Below, piece after piece: positions 12,500 through 24,282 of a stretch of DNA of 64,000 nucleotides (within the stretch, counting starts at the first letter, position 1; the number at the start of each line of letters is the position of its first letter). The translations under genes and the position numbers were made by a program. The notes beneath the pieces are model-generated. The model was given only the letters and a program-made list of their open reading frames with translations, had not been told where the DNA came from and ran no database searches. Source of the DNA: Niebla homalea (taxonomy: Eukaryota > Ascomycota > Lecanoromycetes > Lecanorales > Ramalinaceae); NCBI GenBank assembly GCA_019925105.1, contig JAHGAU010000011.1, positions 1,054,001-1,118,000 of the forward strand. Reading direction: 5' to 3'.

Positions 12500-13450
12500 T
12501 ATTAAATAAAAAAGGATAAAACGTAATAATTAATAACGTAAAAAAAAGGAAGCTTATAGTTATATTAACCCTTAAAGTTAATTACTTAACCGGGATAGTT
12601 ATTATAATAAAAAAGCCGGGGTAAATAACGTTTAAACTTAAGGAAAAACACTTTATATAAATAAAAGTTAACGGAGAGAACTTAATAAAAATTAATATTT
12701 AATATATTTATACTTTTAAAAATAATATAATATAATATATATAAAGAAGTAATTAAAATTATAATATTAATATTTAAATTTAAAAAGATAAAAGATATTA
12801 ATATTATAATAATATAAAAGCCGTTATATAACCTATATATATATTCTTTAATTAACCCGGGAAATAATTTTTATTTAATTTTTAAAAAAAAAAAAAAATA
12901 CGGATATATTTCTTTATAAATAAAAAATTAAATATAAATAATTAAAACGTTATTTATTACGGAGGGAATTTATATATATTCCGAATTATATAAAAAAGAA
13001 GTATTAAAAGAAACTTAAATATTTATATTATATATAATCCGCCGCCGGTTAATAAAAAAAAAGGTTTTTTACGATTTTATTGCTTAAGGATATTATAATT
13101 ATACCTAATAAGTATTTTTTAATAAAAAACTTTAATGTTTATTATATTAAATAAAACGAAAAAGGGCATATAATTAATTATACTAAGTTTAAGGAATTAT
13201 TAATAATTATTATTCGGTTTAACTCTATATTATTAATACCGAAAATAACTATAATATAAGAAAATTTAAAATCTAAAATTACAATTGACTTAACGTTTAA
13301 TTTAAAAAGTATCGTTAATACGGTTATTATATACGGGCCTTAAAAACACTTAAAATATAATTTAAATTATATACCGATATAAATAACCTTAAATTAGACC
13401 GTCAATATAATTTTATTATTACTAATAAGGAGGGCATAAAAGATAATTAA
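12500..13450 (+). pseudogene. LINE A ORF2 AP-endonuclease domain (decayed)
   Basis: Translating the plus strand with stops tolerated gives an endonuclease/exonuclease/phosphatase-like order: a YNPPPVN motif at 13,033-13,053 and then an IDLTFNLKS-like segment followed by CGPLKHL-like residues near 13,290-13,350. This corresponds to the family pattern of a Thr/Ser-Ile-Asp-Leu segment before the His motif. The enzyme would nick target DNA to prime reverse transcription at the chromosome. Many Trp/Gln positions are now stops, and Asp/Gly codons show G-to-A change. Boundaries are approximate. Confidence 0.7.
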
Positions 13451-14722
13451 GGAAATAGAAATTTATATAAAAACGGAAAAAATAATAGTATAATTTACGG
13501 ACCTTCTTTAATTAAATAATAAAGACCGGATTAATTTTTTTATAAAGTAAATAATAAAAATATTAAACGAAATAATTAATAAGATAATATTATTAATAAA
13601 ACCCTTTTAAAGAGTTAAAACTTATTAAAATAAAAAATATATAACCATAACCGTAAAAACGAAAAGGTTAATTAAATGAGTTTTTAAATATAAAACTTAA
13701 GAAATACTTAAGTAATTAAAAACTACTTAAAAAGAAAAGGAAAGGAGTATTAAGAAAGTTAAATAAATATACTTTTAATTTATAATATATAACTTAACGG
13801 TTTTATTTTATAATATTTAAAAGTTAACGAAATATAATAAAGAATAAAATAAGAAATTAAAGTTTATTTTTAAATTCCTGCCTTTTAAGAAATCCGATAA
13901 TATATTAATTAATATTTTTAATAATAAAATTAAGGCCCTTAAGGGAATATTTTTCCTTTTTTTATTAAAGATTAATTTAAATAATATTAACGACGCTATT
14001 AACTTTAACCCTATATTAATAAATAAAGTAATAATATAAAATATAATAATTAAAACGATTAATAAATTAAAAAGGATAAAGCCCCGGGATTAAATAGGAT
14101 TCTTAATAGATTCTTATTAATAACAGTTTTACCGTTTAAAAGGGTCTTTATTTACCTTTTTTAAATATACCTTAATATTGGTTATTACTTATATAAGTTT
14201 AAAGAAATAAAGATAATTATCCTTAAGAAACTTATTAAACCGGATTACTTTAAGGTAAAATCTTATAAACCTATTATACTCTTTTTATACGTTAAGAAAG
14301 GCCTTAAAGACGGTAATAAAAAAATCCTTAATAATTATATAGAAAATTACGGACTTCTCCCCGATTAATAAATAAGAATAAAAAAAAGTTAATTAATAAA
14401 AATAGCCCTTAAAAAATTAATCGATGGCATATATATAATATAAGGTTACGGGAAGAAATATATTATAAGTCTTCTTTTTTTAATATTATAAATGCCTTTA
14501 ATAAAATAAACTACCAGAAGTTATTATATAACTTAAGGAAAAAAGGGATATTACCCTTTTAATTAAGTAAATAAAGAATTTCTTAAATAATTAAGCTACG
14601 TTAATAAACCTAAAATAAAAAATAAGTTTAATAAAGCCCGCTATAATAAGGATTCCTTAAAGATCGTTTATTTCTTTTACATTATTTTTATTTTTTAATA
14701 ATTTATTAATTAAAGAGCTTAT

Positions 14723-14727
14723 TAAAT
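14723..14727. repeat. Gypsy-1 target-site duplication TAAAT, left
   Basis: TAAAT immediately precedes the LTR start TGTTAG and is repeated exactly at 22,388-22,392 after the LTR end CTAACA. Confidence 0.95.
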
Positions 14728-15060
14728 TGTTAGCAGCTAGCGCCATCTCTGCGCCGGCGCTACAGTGGTGCGTTATACTGCTGCGCCAAGGTAGGCCGTT
14801 AGGCCTTAATAAAGGGCCTTAACAACGGCCTTAATATGCGTCATTTATGAGCCGTAGCTTAATAAACGTAAAGCAGGGTAGTTATTACTTTTACCTTAAG
14901 TAAAAGCTATACCTTAATTCTTTTTAAGTTTTTTAAGAATTAATCTTATTATTAATCTACTTATTAAAGTAATACTTAAGTATTTAGACTATAACGTTAC
15001 GTTTTTTATATTTACCTTTATTAGTCCCGCCAGTGTATTATTAACGGAGTTAATTTAATA
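14728..15060 (+). repeat. Gypsy-1 5' LTR
   Basis: 333 bp. The first ~65 bp (14,728-14,790) are rich in C and G and carry intact CpA/TpG. The remainder is strongly mutated. Over the first 45 bp it aligns without gaps to the 3' LTR and nearly all differences are C-to-T or G-to-A. It ends ttaatttaata, the RIP form of the 3' LTR end. Confidence 0.95.
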
Positions 15061-16117
15061 TTTTAATTCTTCTTCCTTATTAAGGAAAAGGCCCAATATT
15101 ACCGTTATAATGGATACTTAATTAACTTAATAAACCTTAAAATAAGAAAACGATATTCGCCTTTTAATTAAGAATTTCTTTATTATAATTAAGTAGATTA
15201 TAGCGGCAGAGTATTGCCGTAATATTACGGCTTAATAAGCTTAATTTTTAAAATTATAATTTAAAGCTAACTAATTTAAAACTAAGAATTATACTTATTA
15301 AAAGCATATATCTAGCCGCGTTAATATATAATATAAGGGTTTATACTTTAAAATTCTCCCCCGCGTTAATCCTATTATAGACCTTTATACTAACGGTATA
15401 CCGCCGGCGGCCTTTATCTTACCCCATAAAGGTAAGTCTTTTCGTCCGGAAAGGCTTAAACTATATTAAAATAAGTTTAAGGGTAAATATTAAACGTAAT
15501 TTATTAATTTAAAAAAATAATTTATGCTTTATCCTAAGTACTTCCTTATTAAAAGAAAAAAGGTAATTTTTTATTTAAGGTTTATCTTTTATAAAATTTT
15601 TAATTTACCGGATAAGGAAATTAATAAAATAAATTATTAAAAGCTTAAGGATAAATTCTTAAACTTAATAATTAATCCGGAAAACCGTTAACTTTCTTAT
15701 TATAAACGTTTTAAAAATATTAAATAACGTTTTAATTAAAAGGTAATATAGTTCCATAATACTTTAAAGACTATAGAAAAGGATTTATTATTATTATTAA
15801 ATAAGTTTTATATTTATATATTCTTTATAAAGTTTTTATTGGAGCTTAAAATTAAAATCCTTATAATTAATAAAGTATTAAGAACCCGGGACAATATCGT
15901 AACGGCGGCAATTATATAAAAGAATAACCTAAAATATATTATTAATAATAATTAAAAAGTTAATAAGGGTAAATTTTTTAAAAATAGGGTATTTAAACTT
16001 AATCCTAATGGTTTAAAGCTAGTATATACCTTTATTAAAAATAATTCTTATAATTAAAAACGTAAAACTATATTTAAAAACTCCGACGCCGCCCTTAAAG
16101 TAAATAAGAACGTTAAG

Positions 16118-16159
16118 TATTATATATATTACGGAAAAAGCCATTATATATCTGATTGT
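16118..16159 (+). pseudogene. Gypsy-1 Gag zinc knuckle (CCHC), decayed
   Basis: The frame reads YYIYYGKSHYISDC. The spacing Y-x2-Y-x4-H-x4-C equals the retroviral-type CCHC knuckle, with the first two Cys codons (TGT) changed to TAT. The knuckle binds RNA in the nucleocapsid. Position upstream of RT fits a Gag end. The rest of Gag (about 15.1-16.3 kb) is too decayed to delimit. Confidence 0.75.
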
Positions 16160-17029
16160 TTTTTTATTTTATAAAATAAGGTTTTAATAATAAACGTAAA
16201 ATCCCGTAAAAAAATAATATATTAAAAAACGATAAAGCTCCGACGGCGCCTTAAAGTTAAAGTTAATAAAGAGATAATTAAAGGTATACCCGGCTTTTAT
16301 TATTAAGGGTTAAATAAGTTTTTAAAATAATTTTTAATTATTAAGTATATTAATTAATATTAAATCTTAAATAAATTTAATTTTATAAATATATACGGTT
16401 TAATAAGACTTATAATTAACCTCCGCCGTCTTACCGTAAGCGGCTTTTCTTAATAATAAGTAAATCTTTTATTATAACGTTTATTAATTATAATATTATT
16501 TAGTTAATAATTAAGGGCAATAAAAGTAATATAAAATACTCTTTTATACTATTAATTAAAAAGGTTTAAACGTAATTTTTAATTTATTAATTTTACGCGT
16601 TTTATAAATAACGATTAATCTGGCGGCGGATAAATAACGCTTTAAGGTTAATTTTTATAAGTTATAAATTAATAACGTTTATAATTTTAATTAAAGTTTA
16701 ATAAAGACTAATAAACTTTTTATAATTATTTATATTAACGTAACGACGGAATATTTAAAAGTACCGTAAATCCTTTAAAGTAATTTAACGTATATAGGTA
16801 TTATAAAAGACTTTATTAACCGGAACGTCTTAAGGGAGTTAAACAAATATATAAATATCTTTTTTAAGGATATAATTAATATTTTACCTGAATTTAAATA
16901 AGGGGATTACGTTATTAACTTAAACGGTAAAGAGTTATTATATAATCTTTTATATAACTTATCTCGGGTAAAGTTAACGGAACTCTAACGGTATTTAGAA
17001 AATATTATAATTTAAAGTTAAATTCATTA

Positions 17030-17460
17030 CTTAATATCGCCCGTAAACGCCCTGATCCTTTTTATACTTAAGAAGGACGGCGGCTTTTATTTCTATATTA
17101 ATTACCATAAGTTAAATACGGTTATAATTAAAAATTAATACTTATTATTTTTAATTATTAAAACTTTTAACCGGTTAAATAGCTTTAAACGGTTTATTAA
17201 GTTAAACCTTAAGGATTCTTATTATTGGCTACGGATTAAGTCCGGCGATAAATAAAAAACGGTATTCCGTATACGCTACGGTTACTTTAAGTATCTTATT
17301 ATACCGTTTAAGTTAATTAATATTTTAACGATCTTTTAGGCTTATATTAATTATACCCTTATTAACCTTATTAATATAACTTATATAATTTATTTAAATA
17401 ATATTTTAATATTTAATAAAAATCCGGCGGATTATTAACGTTATATTTAATAGGTTTTTA
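17030..17460 (+). pseudogene. Gypsy-1 reverse transcriptase (decayed)
   Basis: Translated with stops tolerated, this gives the Ty3/gypsy RT blocks in order: ILFILKKDGGFYF with YHKLN, then RYPLF-like, KLNLKDSYYWLRIKSGD, KTVFRIRYGYFKYLIIPF, and YLNNILIFNKNPADY. The Y-x-D-D box at 17,391-17,402 reads Tyr-Leu-Asn-Asn after two G-to-A changes. The blocks follow fungal chromovirus-type sequences closely, so the family call is firm even though the enzyme is dead. Confidence 0.9.
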
Positions 17461-18539
17461 AGTGATTTTATTAATTTTAGCTTTATGTTAATTTCGAGAA
17501 ATATTAATTCAATATTACTTAAGTAGAATTCTTAAGGTTTATCGTTTTTATTAAATGGATTTAAATAGATTAAAAGCGTATTTAAATTATTAAGGATTAA
17601 TTTACCCTGAAAACCTACCAGGAAGTATAGATCTTTTTAAACTTTATAAATTTTTATCGTTGTTTTATTTATAAATATATAAGGATAATTAAGCCCTTAA
17701 CCAATCTACTTAAGGATAATAAGGAAGGGAAGAAGGCTAGCCCGCTAGAGTGGAATAGTACGGTTAATATAACGTTCCGCCGGCTCCGTAAAACATTTAT
17801 TAACGCGTTATTACTCCGTTATTTTAACTTAGAACGGGGGTATAAATAAAAACCGATATATTTAACTTTATTATTATAGATATCTTATCTTAATAATTCG
17901 AGGAAAGTTATTAACGCTTAATTATATATTAATCCAGAAAAATAGCCCTTATTAAATAGAATTATAAGATATACGATTAAAAACTCTTTATTATTATTAT
18001 AACGTTTAAGTAATAACGGTATTATTTAGAAAAAAGCCTTAAAGTTATTTAAATATAAACGGATTATAATAATTTCCGGGGTTTATAAAGTAACCGGCGT
18101 TAAGCCTACATTAAGTTAAATAGGTTTTAAAACTTATTAATTATAACTTTAAAGTATTTTATCATTAAAATAAAATAAACCCTATTAATCCTTTATTAAA
18201 ACGTTTAAATTATAAAGGAGTCTTATTTTTTAATATTACCTTATTACTTACCTTATAGAATAAGCTCGTACTTTAATCCGATAATTTAACAGAGCACCGG
18301 CGGACGGCGATTATTAATTATTAGCTATTATTTACTTTAAAAATATTCAGATTATTATCCTATAGAAAGAAATTCAATAACTGCTTAAAGGGCCTTATAA
18401 GGAATCTAGGCCGATTAAGTTACTTATTAAGGATCTATAGATTAACGATATATTTATATATAAGATTAAAGATAATAACGTAACGTTAATATATTCTCGT
18501 TAAAATTATAATAATACTTAAAAACTCAATCTTAATAAC

Positions 18540-19150
18540 CTTATTACCTATAAAGGCCGTATATATATCCCCGGGATAAAGCGGTTAAAGAAAAGCTGAT
18601 TAATAAATATTATAATAACCCGCTGGCGGGTTACTTTAAAGTTAAAAAGACTTATAAGCTTTTAACCCGTAAATATTACTAAGACGGCTTAAAGGCTTAA
18701 ATTAATAATTATATTAAAACGTACGATACTTATTAAAGAATTAAGGTACCGTATTACTGTCTTTATAGTAAGCTTACTTTATTCCCTTAACCGGTTATAC
18801 CCTAGAAAGAACTTAATATGGACTTTATTACCGGTTTACCCGTAAATAAGGTTAAGGGTAACGTTTATAATTCGATTTTAATAATCGTAAATAAATATAT
18901 AAAGATATATAGATACCTCTCCGTTATAAAATAAATCGATATTATTACGTTAATGGACCTTTTCTTTAAAGAAATCGTATTATATTATAATATGCCGGCT
19001 AGAATTATAACTAATTGGGGGTTTTTATTTATTAATAAATTCTGGGATTTAATATATTATTATATAAAAATAAAACGTAAATTAAGTACCGCTTTCTATC
19101 CGTAAATAAATAATTAGATAAAGCGTTAAAATTAAAGTTTTAAATAATAT
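18540..19150 (+). pseudogene. Gypsy-1 integrase (decayed)
   Basis: The zinc-binding part shows YKGRIYIPG followed by NPLAGYFKVKKTYKLLTRKYY and a Cys-region remnant. The catalytic core then follows: MDFITGLP at 18,818-18,841 with the first Asp kept, and IITNWGFLF with the second Asp changed to Asn at 19,013-19,015. The third block, AFYP followed by an N-rich remnant, corresponds to the HPQTDGQ-E region. Integrase joins the cDNA to the chromosome. Several Gln/Trp codons are now stops. Confidence 0.85.
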
Positions 19151-19689
19151 TTAAGGACCTTTATTAGCTCCGAATAAATAAAATAAATAAAACTATTTCT
19201 TTTAGTTAAATTTACTTATATAAATTCGGAATATTTAACTTTAAGCTATAGCCTTTTATGGCTATATATAGTTATAACCTAAATATTTATTTTAAACCTA
19301 AAAATAAATTTATAAAAGAAAAGATACTTATAATAAAAGATAAAGTTAAAATATTATATAAAATACGATTAATATTAACGGATTAATAACGTTATATTAT
19401 TAAATCGACTTAAAAAACGTATAATAAAAAATATAAGTTAAAATTATATAATATCGGCGATTTAATAATATTAAATATTAAAAACCTTAAATTAAAATAA
19501 TTAAGTAAGAAGCTTACGCCTTAATTTATAAAACCCTTTAGAATTAATAATAAAATTAAAACGTAATATATTACTTATTTCTTTTTATTATTTATTAAAT
19601 TTATCCTATTATTTATATTTCTCTTTTAAAGCCTTATTATATTTATACCGGCGATTAAACGGCGGAGGCTATAATATAAATACCTGAAT

Positions 19690-19850
19690 TAATTAATAAT
19701 AAAGAGGAATAAGTAATTAAAGAAATTATTAATAGGGTCAGGAATAAAAAAAAAACGTTTAATATTAAGTTAAGTAAACTAACTAAGGCTTTAAATATAA
19801 TTAATAAGTACCGGAAACGGACTTAAAATATTCCTAGGAATTACGGGAAT
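19690..19850 (+). pseudogene. Probable integrase chromodomain of Gypsy-1
   Basis: Downstream of the integrase core the frame gives VIKEIINRVRNKKKTFNIK followed by a YRKRT segment near 19,810-19,830. Position and the opening V-x-E-I-I pattern fit the chromodomain of chromoviral integrases, which steers insertion to heterochromatin. The aromatic cage residues cannot be verified after RIP, so the call is tentative. Confidence 0.45.
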
Positions 19851-19899
19851 AATATAACGAAATAATACGGAGTAAAAAAAAAAAACATAAATAAAATTA

Positions 19900-22054
19900 T
19901 AACGCCGTAACGGCGGAAGTTATATATATGGTTAATAACTATATATATAATTAATACTATAATTACCTGGCCCTTATACGTTATCCTTTTATAAGATTAT
20001 TAAAGTTTAAGCTTTAATTAATAACTTTACTTATTACGGGTATTATGTACGCAGATAAGCCGGCGTTACGGAAACAATTCTCTTTATTATAATATTATAC
20101 TTAATAAAAGTAACTCTAATAATAACCGCGATAATATTAAAAAAAGCGAAGAAGTATAAACGTTAAATTATAAATGCTTAACGTATTATTAAGGAAACGT
20201 TAAGTAAACGAAGTTAAAAAAGTAAAGTTATTTAAGATAATAAAAGATTAATAAATATATTTACTGGATTTACGTTAACGTAATAATAGTTTATAATATT
20301 ATCCGCTTTATTGCTTTTTAATAATATATAGATTATAAGCGTTTAACGCTTAATATTATTAACTTTAATGTTTAACGTTAAACTCCAGTAATATTAACGT
20401 ATAAAAATAAAAGAATAATTTATAACTTTATATTAATGCGGGCCCTTTTTTCTTATAAATAAGTTAATAAGGTTAAAAATAAGTATAAAGGCGTCGTATT
20501 TTCCTTATCCTTTTTTTTTTTTTTTTTTTCCGTTTTTCTCTCCGCCTTAATCAGAGGTTTCTCCTTAATATTATTCGCCGGAAAGGCTTTTTAACTCGAT
20601 TTTAAGGTATTACCCCTAAAAGTTAAAACCGACCCCCTTAACGGCGCCGTTAAAGAGGGTATAACCTCCTTTTCCTTTTCTTTAAATAGGCTAAAGCCTA
20701 TATCTCCCTTTTCCTTTTTACCTTTTAGGTTACCGGATATTATAAGCTCGGGGTTTACTCTCTTTACCCCGGATATAGGGTCGGGAAATGGGGAGTAACT
20801 CCCTAACGGAGTCGACTCTTATAAAGGGCCCGGACCCCTTATATTAAGCCAATTTAGCTATTAAATATTAACGTCGTCGTTTTATTATTAAATTATAATT
20901 TATTTATTTATTCTTTAAGCCGGATAACCTTTAATTCCGCCGTTTTAACGTAAGCGGTAAGCGTTTTTTTCTTAATTTAAAGGACCGATATCTCCCCTTT
21001 AACTTTTAGGGTAATTTAACGGAGCGTATGCTCCGTTTAACTGGTAATAATTAACGTTTAACCAATATTTAACCAGAAAACTTTAAAATCCCAAAAATTT
21101 CGTTACGCTTCCCTACGTACCGGGCTTACGCCTTAATAAACCTCGTATTAATTAAAAAATACTTATATATTTATTAAATTACCCGGAACTATAACCAGTC
21201 CGGGAACTATATATATATTAAAATAACGGCGTTCCGACGGCGTTAAAGATACTTACGAAAAATAACGGAAAAAGTATTATTTATAGCGATACCGCGAATA
21301 AGGTAACGGGCCACGTATATAGCGTAATTTACCCTGTAAAAAGTAGGTAGAATAAAGCGTTATTATACTTATTATTAATATTATATTTATATTTACGTTA
21401 ACGGGGCGTTAATATAGGTTATACTGCTTAAGATCGGTTAACTTATATATAGTATTAATAAATAAAATAAACAGATTATTAACGTAAATAAAACGTTTAC
21501 GTAACGTTAATATTATTTATTATAATAATAATATAAATAACGAAGGTATATAGTTATACGCGTATTAACTTATAGATACTTATATAAACCCTTAGTATAT
21601 TATACTTATAAGAGCGATTAAGACTATTAAAGAGAAAAAAAAAGAAGTTTAAAATAAAATAAAAGTTTTATTATAATTACACACCGTTTTTATAATAACG
21701 CTTACCTTTATTACGGTATAATAAATTAATAGTAAAGCCTTAAGCAACTATTAATTAATACTATAAAGACTTTTTTTCCCACTTACTTTTTCTTATTAAG
21801 TTTTATAAAAAGGTTTTTAATAAACTTTATAAGTCGCGTTAATTACTCGCTAGCGTAAGGTGCCTTTATTATATTACCATTAAACGGACATTATTATATT
21901 TACGTATATACTTAAGGACTTTTTTTCTTTTTACCCTTTTCTTATTAAGTTTAATAATAAATTATTAATAAGCCTTATATTTAGCCGGCTTTATACTAGC
22001 TTCTTAAATATATTTTTTTATACTTTAAAGACCAGCGTATAAAAAGGAGATAAT
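19900..22054. other. Gypsy-1 3' region without recognised domain
   Basis: About 2.1 kb lies between the end of the integrase and the 3' LTR. Positions 20,560-21,130 are noticeably richer in CC/GG (for example ggggagtaactccc around 20,780) and contain a 19-21 nt poly-T at 20,510-20,530. I recognise no protein on either strand. It could be an unusually long 3' untranslated region, an extra antisense gene, or captured sequence. Confidence 0.5.
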
Positions 22055-22387
22055 TATTAATAATTAATATTATTTTTATACCAGCGTTATAATAATACGT
22101 TATATTACTACGTTAAGGTAAACCGTTAAACCTTAGTAAAGGGCCTTAATAACGGCCTTAATATACGTTATTTATAAGCCGTAGCTTAATAGGCGTAAAG
22201 CGGGGTAGTTATTACCTTTACCTTAAGTAAAGGCTATACCCCAGTTCTTTCTGAGTTCTTTAAGAATTAATCTTATTATTAATTTACTTGTTAAAGTGGT
22301 ACCTAAGTATCCAGACTATAACGCCACGTCTTCTATACCTACCTTTACTAGTCCCGCCGGCGTGCCGCCAGCGGAGTCAGTCTAACA
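22055..22387 (+). repeat. Gypsy-1 3' LTR
   Basis: 333 bp. The start is heavily RIP-mutated (tattaataattaat against TGTTAGCAGCTAGC in the 5' LTR), whereas the last ~150 bp (22,240-22,387) keep many C/G and CpA/TpG. The pattern is the mirror image of the 5' LTR. It ends agtcagtctaaca and is followed by the TAAAT duplication. Confidence 0.95.
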
Positions 22388-22392
22388 TAAAT
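22388..22392. repeat. Gypsy-1 target-site duplication TAAAT, right
   Basis: Exact match to 14,723-14,727. LINE A sequence resumes immediately afterwards. Confidence 0.95.
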
Positions 22393-24266
22393 TAAAAAAA
22401 AAATTCTAAATTAAAAACTTTATTAATAACCTTTATTTTTTAATTTATAATATCTTTATACGTATAAATTATTTAGAATTAAAATAGATTTATAAAGTTT
22501 ATCTTTAATAAGTAAGAATTTACGGGGTTTAATTTACGTTATATAAGTATTAGCTTATTTATATAATTAAAAGCTTAGAGTTATATAATATAATAATTAT
22601 AATAAACTTAAATAAAGTTACGGTAAAGCCGGATATTAATATTAAAATCCTTAACCTTTAAGTAAATAAGAAGCTTAATTAAAAGGATTATATAAAAAGG
22701 TTTAAAAAAAAAATAACCTTTTAAGAAAAGGCCTTATTTATCTCGTTATATCAATATAAAAAGCCACGGTATAAAAAACCCGGATTATTTATTAGGCCGT
22801 AATAAAGTTAATTATAATATACGTTATGGCCATTTAATATATACTTAAGGGTACTCCGGGATATAAGAAAAGCCTATTTAAATATTATAGAAAGTCCAAA
22901 ACCGATATTTGAAAGTAATTAATAATACTTATAAAGTAACCCTTATTCCGGTATTAAAATTTAAGGTTTTTATATTACCGATCGAGGTCTTATTAAATTA
23001 AATAATCGCTTAAATAAAGTTAAAGAAATATATATATTTAATTATAATAATAGGAAACGGACAGATCCGCTAGAATCTTAATAAGCCTTAAGTTAAAAGG
23101 GATAAATTAAAAATATTTATCCTTTTTCTTATTAAGATAAAGTAAAAGTAAGTTAAAAAGGAAATTAACCTTATTAACGTTCCGGAAACTAATTTAAATA
23201 TATATAAATTCCCGTTAAGCATAAGAAAGATTAAAATGAAAAGGATTTAAAGAATAAAGGTTACGGCGATTACCTTATAGGCCGTAATAAAGTAAATTAA
23301 GCGTTAACGGAGGTATAGGGACTTTATATTCCGGGGTTATCGCTATTTAACTTTAACGATAAAAAGATTATTAATAAGTATCTTTACCGTTATAATATTA
23401 TAAGGAAGGGTAATAACGTATTAATAATTTAACTTTAAACGGGCAAAAACGGTTTAATTTACTTCCTATTTATTATATATACCGGAGGTCGGATAAATAT
23501 TAAATATAAATATAAATAAAGAAAGTAAAACGCTATATACGTCCTTATTTTTTATCCTTTATTTACGGAGGTTAAATTAAAACTTATAATAAAAGTTAAT
23601 ATTTATAATTATTATTAAATATTATTTACGAAGTAAAATATCCGGGTAACCGTAAAGTTTATAATATTTACCGGACTATTATTATAGTTCGGTTTTATTA
23701 TAAAGATAAATAAAATTACCGAAAACTTTACGGAAAAAACTTATTACCGGCTAAAAAAGAAAAATAGAAGCGGAAATTAATTAAGTTAATTATATAAACC
23801 GGAAAGTATCTTTTATAGCCGTAAAGATATAATAATAAACGCTTATTAAAAGTTTTTAAAGGAATTAATAACGATAATAATATAAAAGGAATATATATTA
23901 AACACGTAAGTATTAATAAGGATATTTAAAGGTATTACGTAAGGTTAAAGTAATATAAGTATATAAAAAAACGGAAAAGCAATAAGTTTAAAAATAGCCC
24001 CTATAAGGATACGGTCGTAATATTATAGATTTTCTTAAGGAAATTAAAATATAAAAAGTATATAAATAAGTTATTACTCTTTAAACGGCCGTTAATATCC
24101 TTTCCTTAAAGGATAAAAGATAAAGGCCTGGTAAACGCCGATTTTTACCCTAACGTTAAAAGTATCAGGTTTTTGCGGTTATTAACAAGGCCAAAAGGCC
24201 GCGTATTAAGGAACGCCGGAATTAGCTTAACTAGATCCGTAATATAAATCAATCAATCAATCAATC

Positions 24267-24282
24267 AATAATTAAATATAAA
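24267..24282. repeat. LINE A target-site duplication, right copy
   Basis: aataattaaatataaa, identical to 10,786-10,801, directly after the AATC tail. Confidence 0.85.

Larger units (their letters stand above)
14728..22387 (+). mobile_element. Gypsy-1, complete Ty3/gypsy LTR retrotransposon (7,660 bp)
   Basis: Two LTRs of identical length (333 bp; 14,728-15,060 and 22,055-22,387), a perfect 5-bp TSD (TAAAT) and TG...CA termini define the element. Inside, on the plus strand and in order, are a Gag CCHC knuckle (16,118-16,159), a reverse transcriptase (17,030-17,460), an integrase zinc region (18,540-18,740), an integrase core (18,805-19,150), a probable chromodomain (19,690-19,850), and ~2 kb with no recognised domain before the 3' LTR. 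The order RT before integrase is diagnostic of Ty3/gypsy. A purine run aaaaaggaga at 22,041-22,050 precedes the 3' LTR as expected of a polypurine tract. It sits inside LINE A and is fully decayed. Confidence 0.95.
14040..22640 (+). pseudogene. LINE A reverse transcriptase, split by Gypsy-1
   Basis: The 5' half (14,040-14,727) translates to LINE reverse-transcriptase blocks: IKPPGLN, GYYLYKFKKIKIIILKK, KPDYFKVKSYKPI, ENYGLLPD and an INAFNKINYQKLLYNL segment like the usual SGAFD-V block. Gypsy-1 then interrupts. The 3' half resumes at 22,388, and the F-x-D-D catalytic box lies at 22,419-22,430, now reading Phe-Ile-Asn-Asn because both Asp codons lost G to A. Loss of the Asp pair makes the enzyme dead independently of the stops and the insertion. 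The other full-length copies show the same Asn-Asn. Confidence 0.8.
10802..24266 (+). mobile_element. LINE A, full-length Tad1-like LINE split by Gypsy-1
   Basis: Once the gypsy element and one copy of its TSD (14,728-22,392) are removed, LINE A is about 5.8 kb and matches LINE-1 (5,765 bp) and LINE-2 (5,786 bp). It starts a few bases before a RIP-lost initiator (ATG to ATA, 10,806-10,808). It then runs through an ORF1-like part, an AP-type endonuclease (12.5-13.45 kb) and a reverse transcriptase interrupted at 14,727/22,388. It ends in an AATC-repeat tail at 24,249-24,266. Flanking 14-16 bp duplications support target-primed insertion. Family reading follows established Tad1-clade LINE architecture. 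The original proteins are ruined by stops and catalytic changes. Confidence 0.9.
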
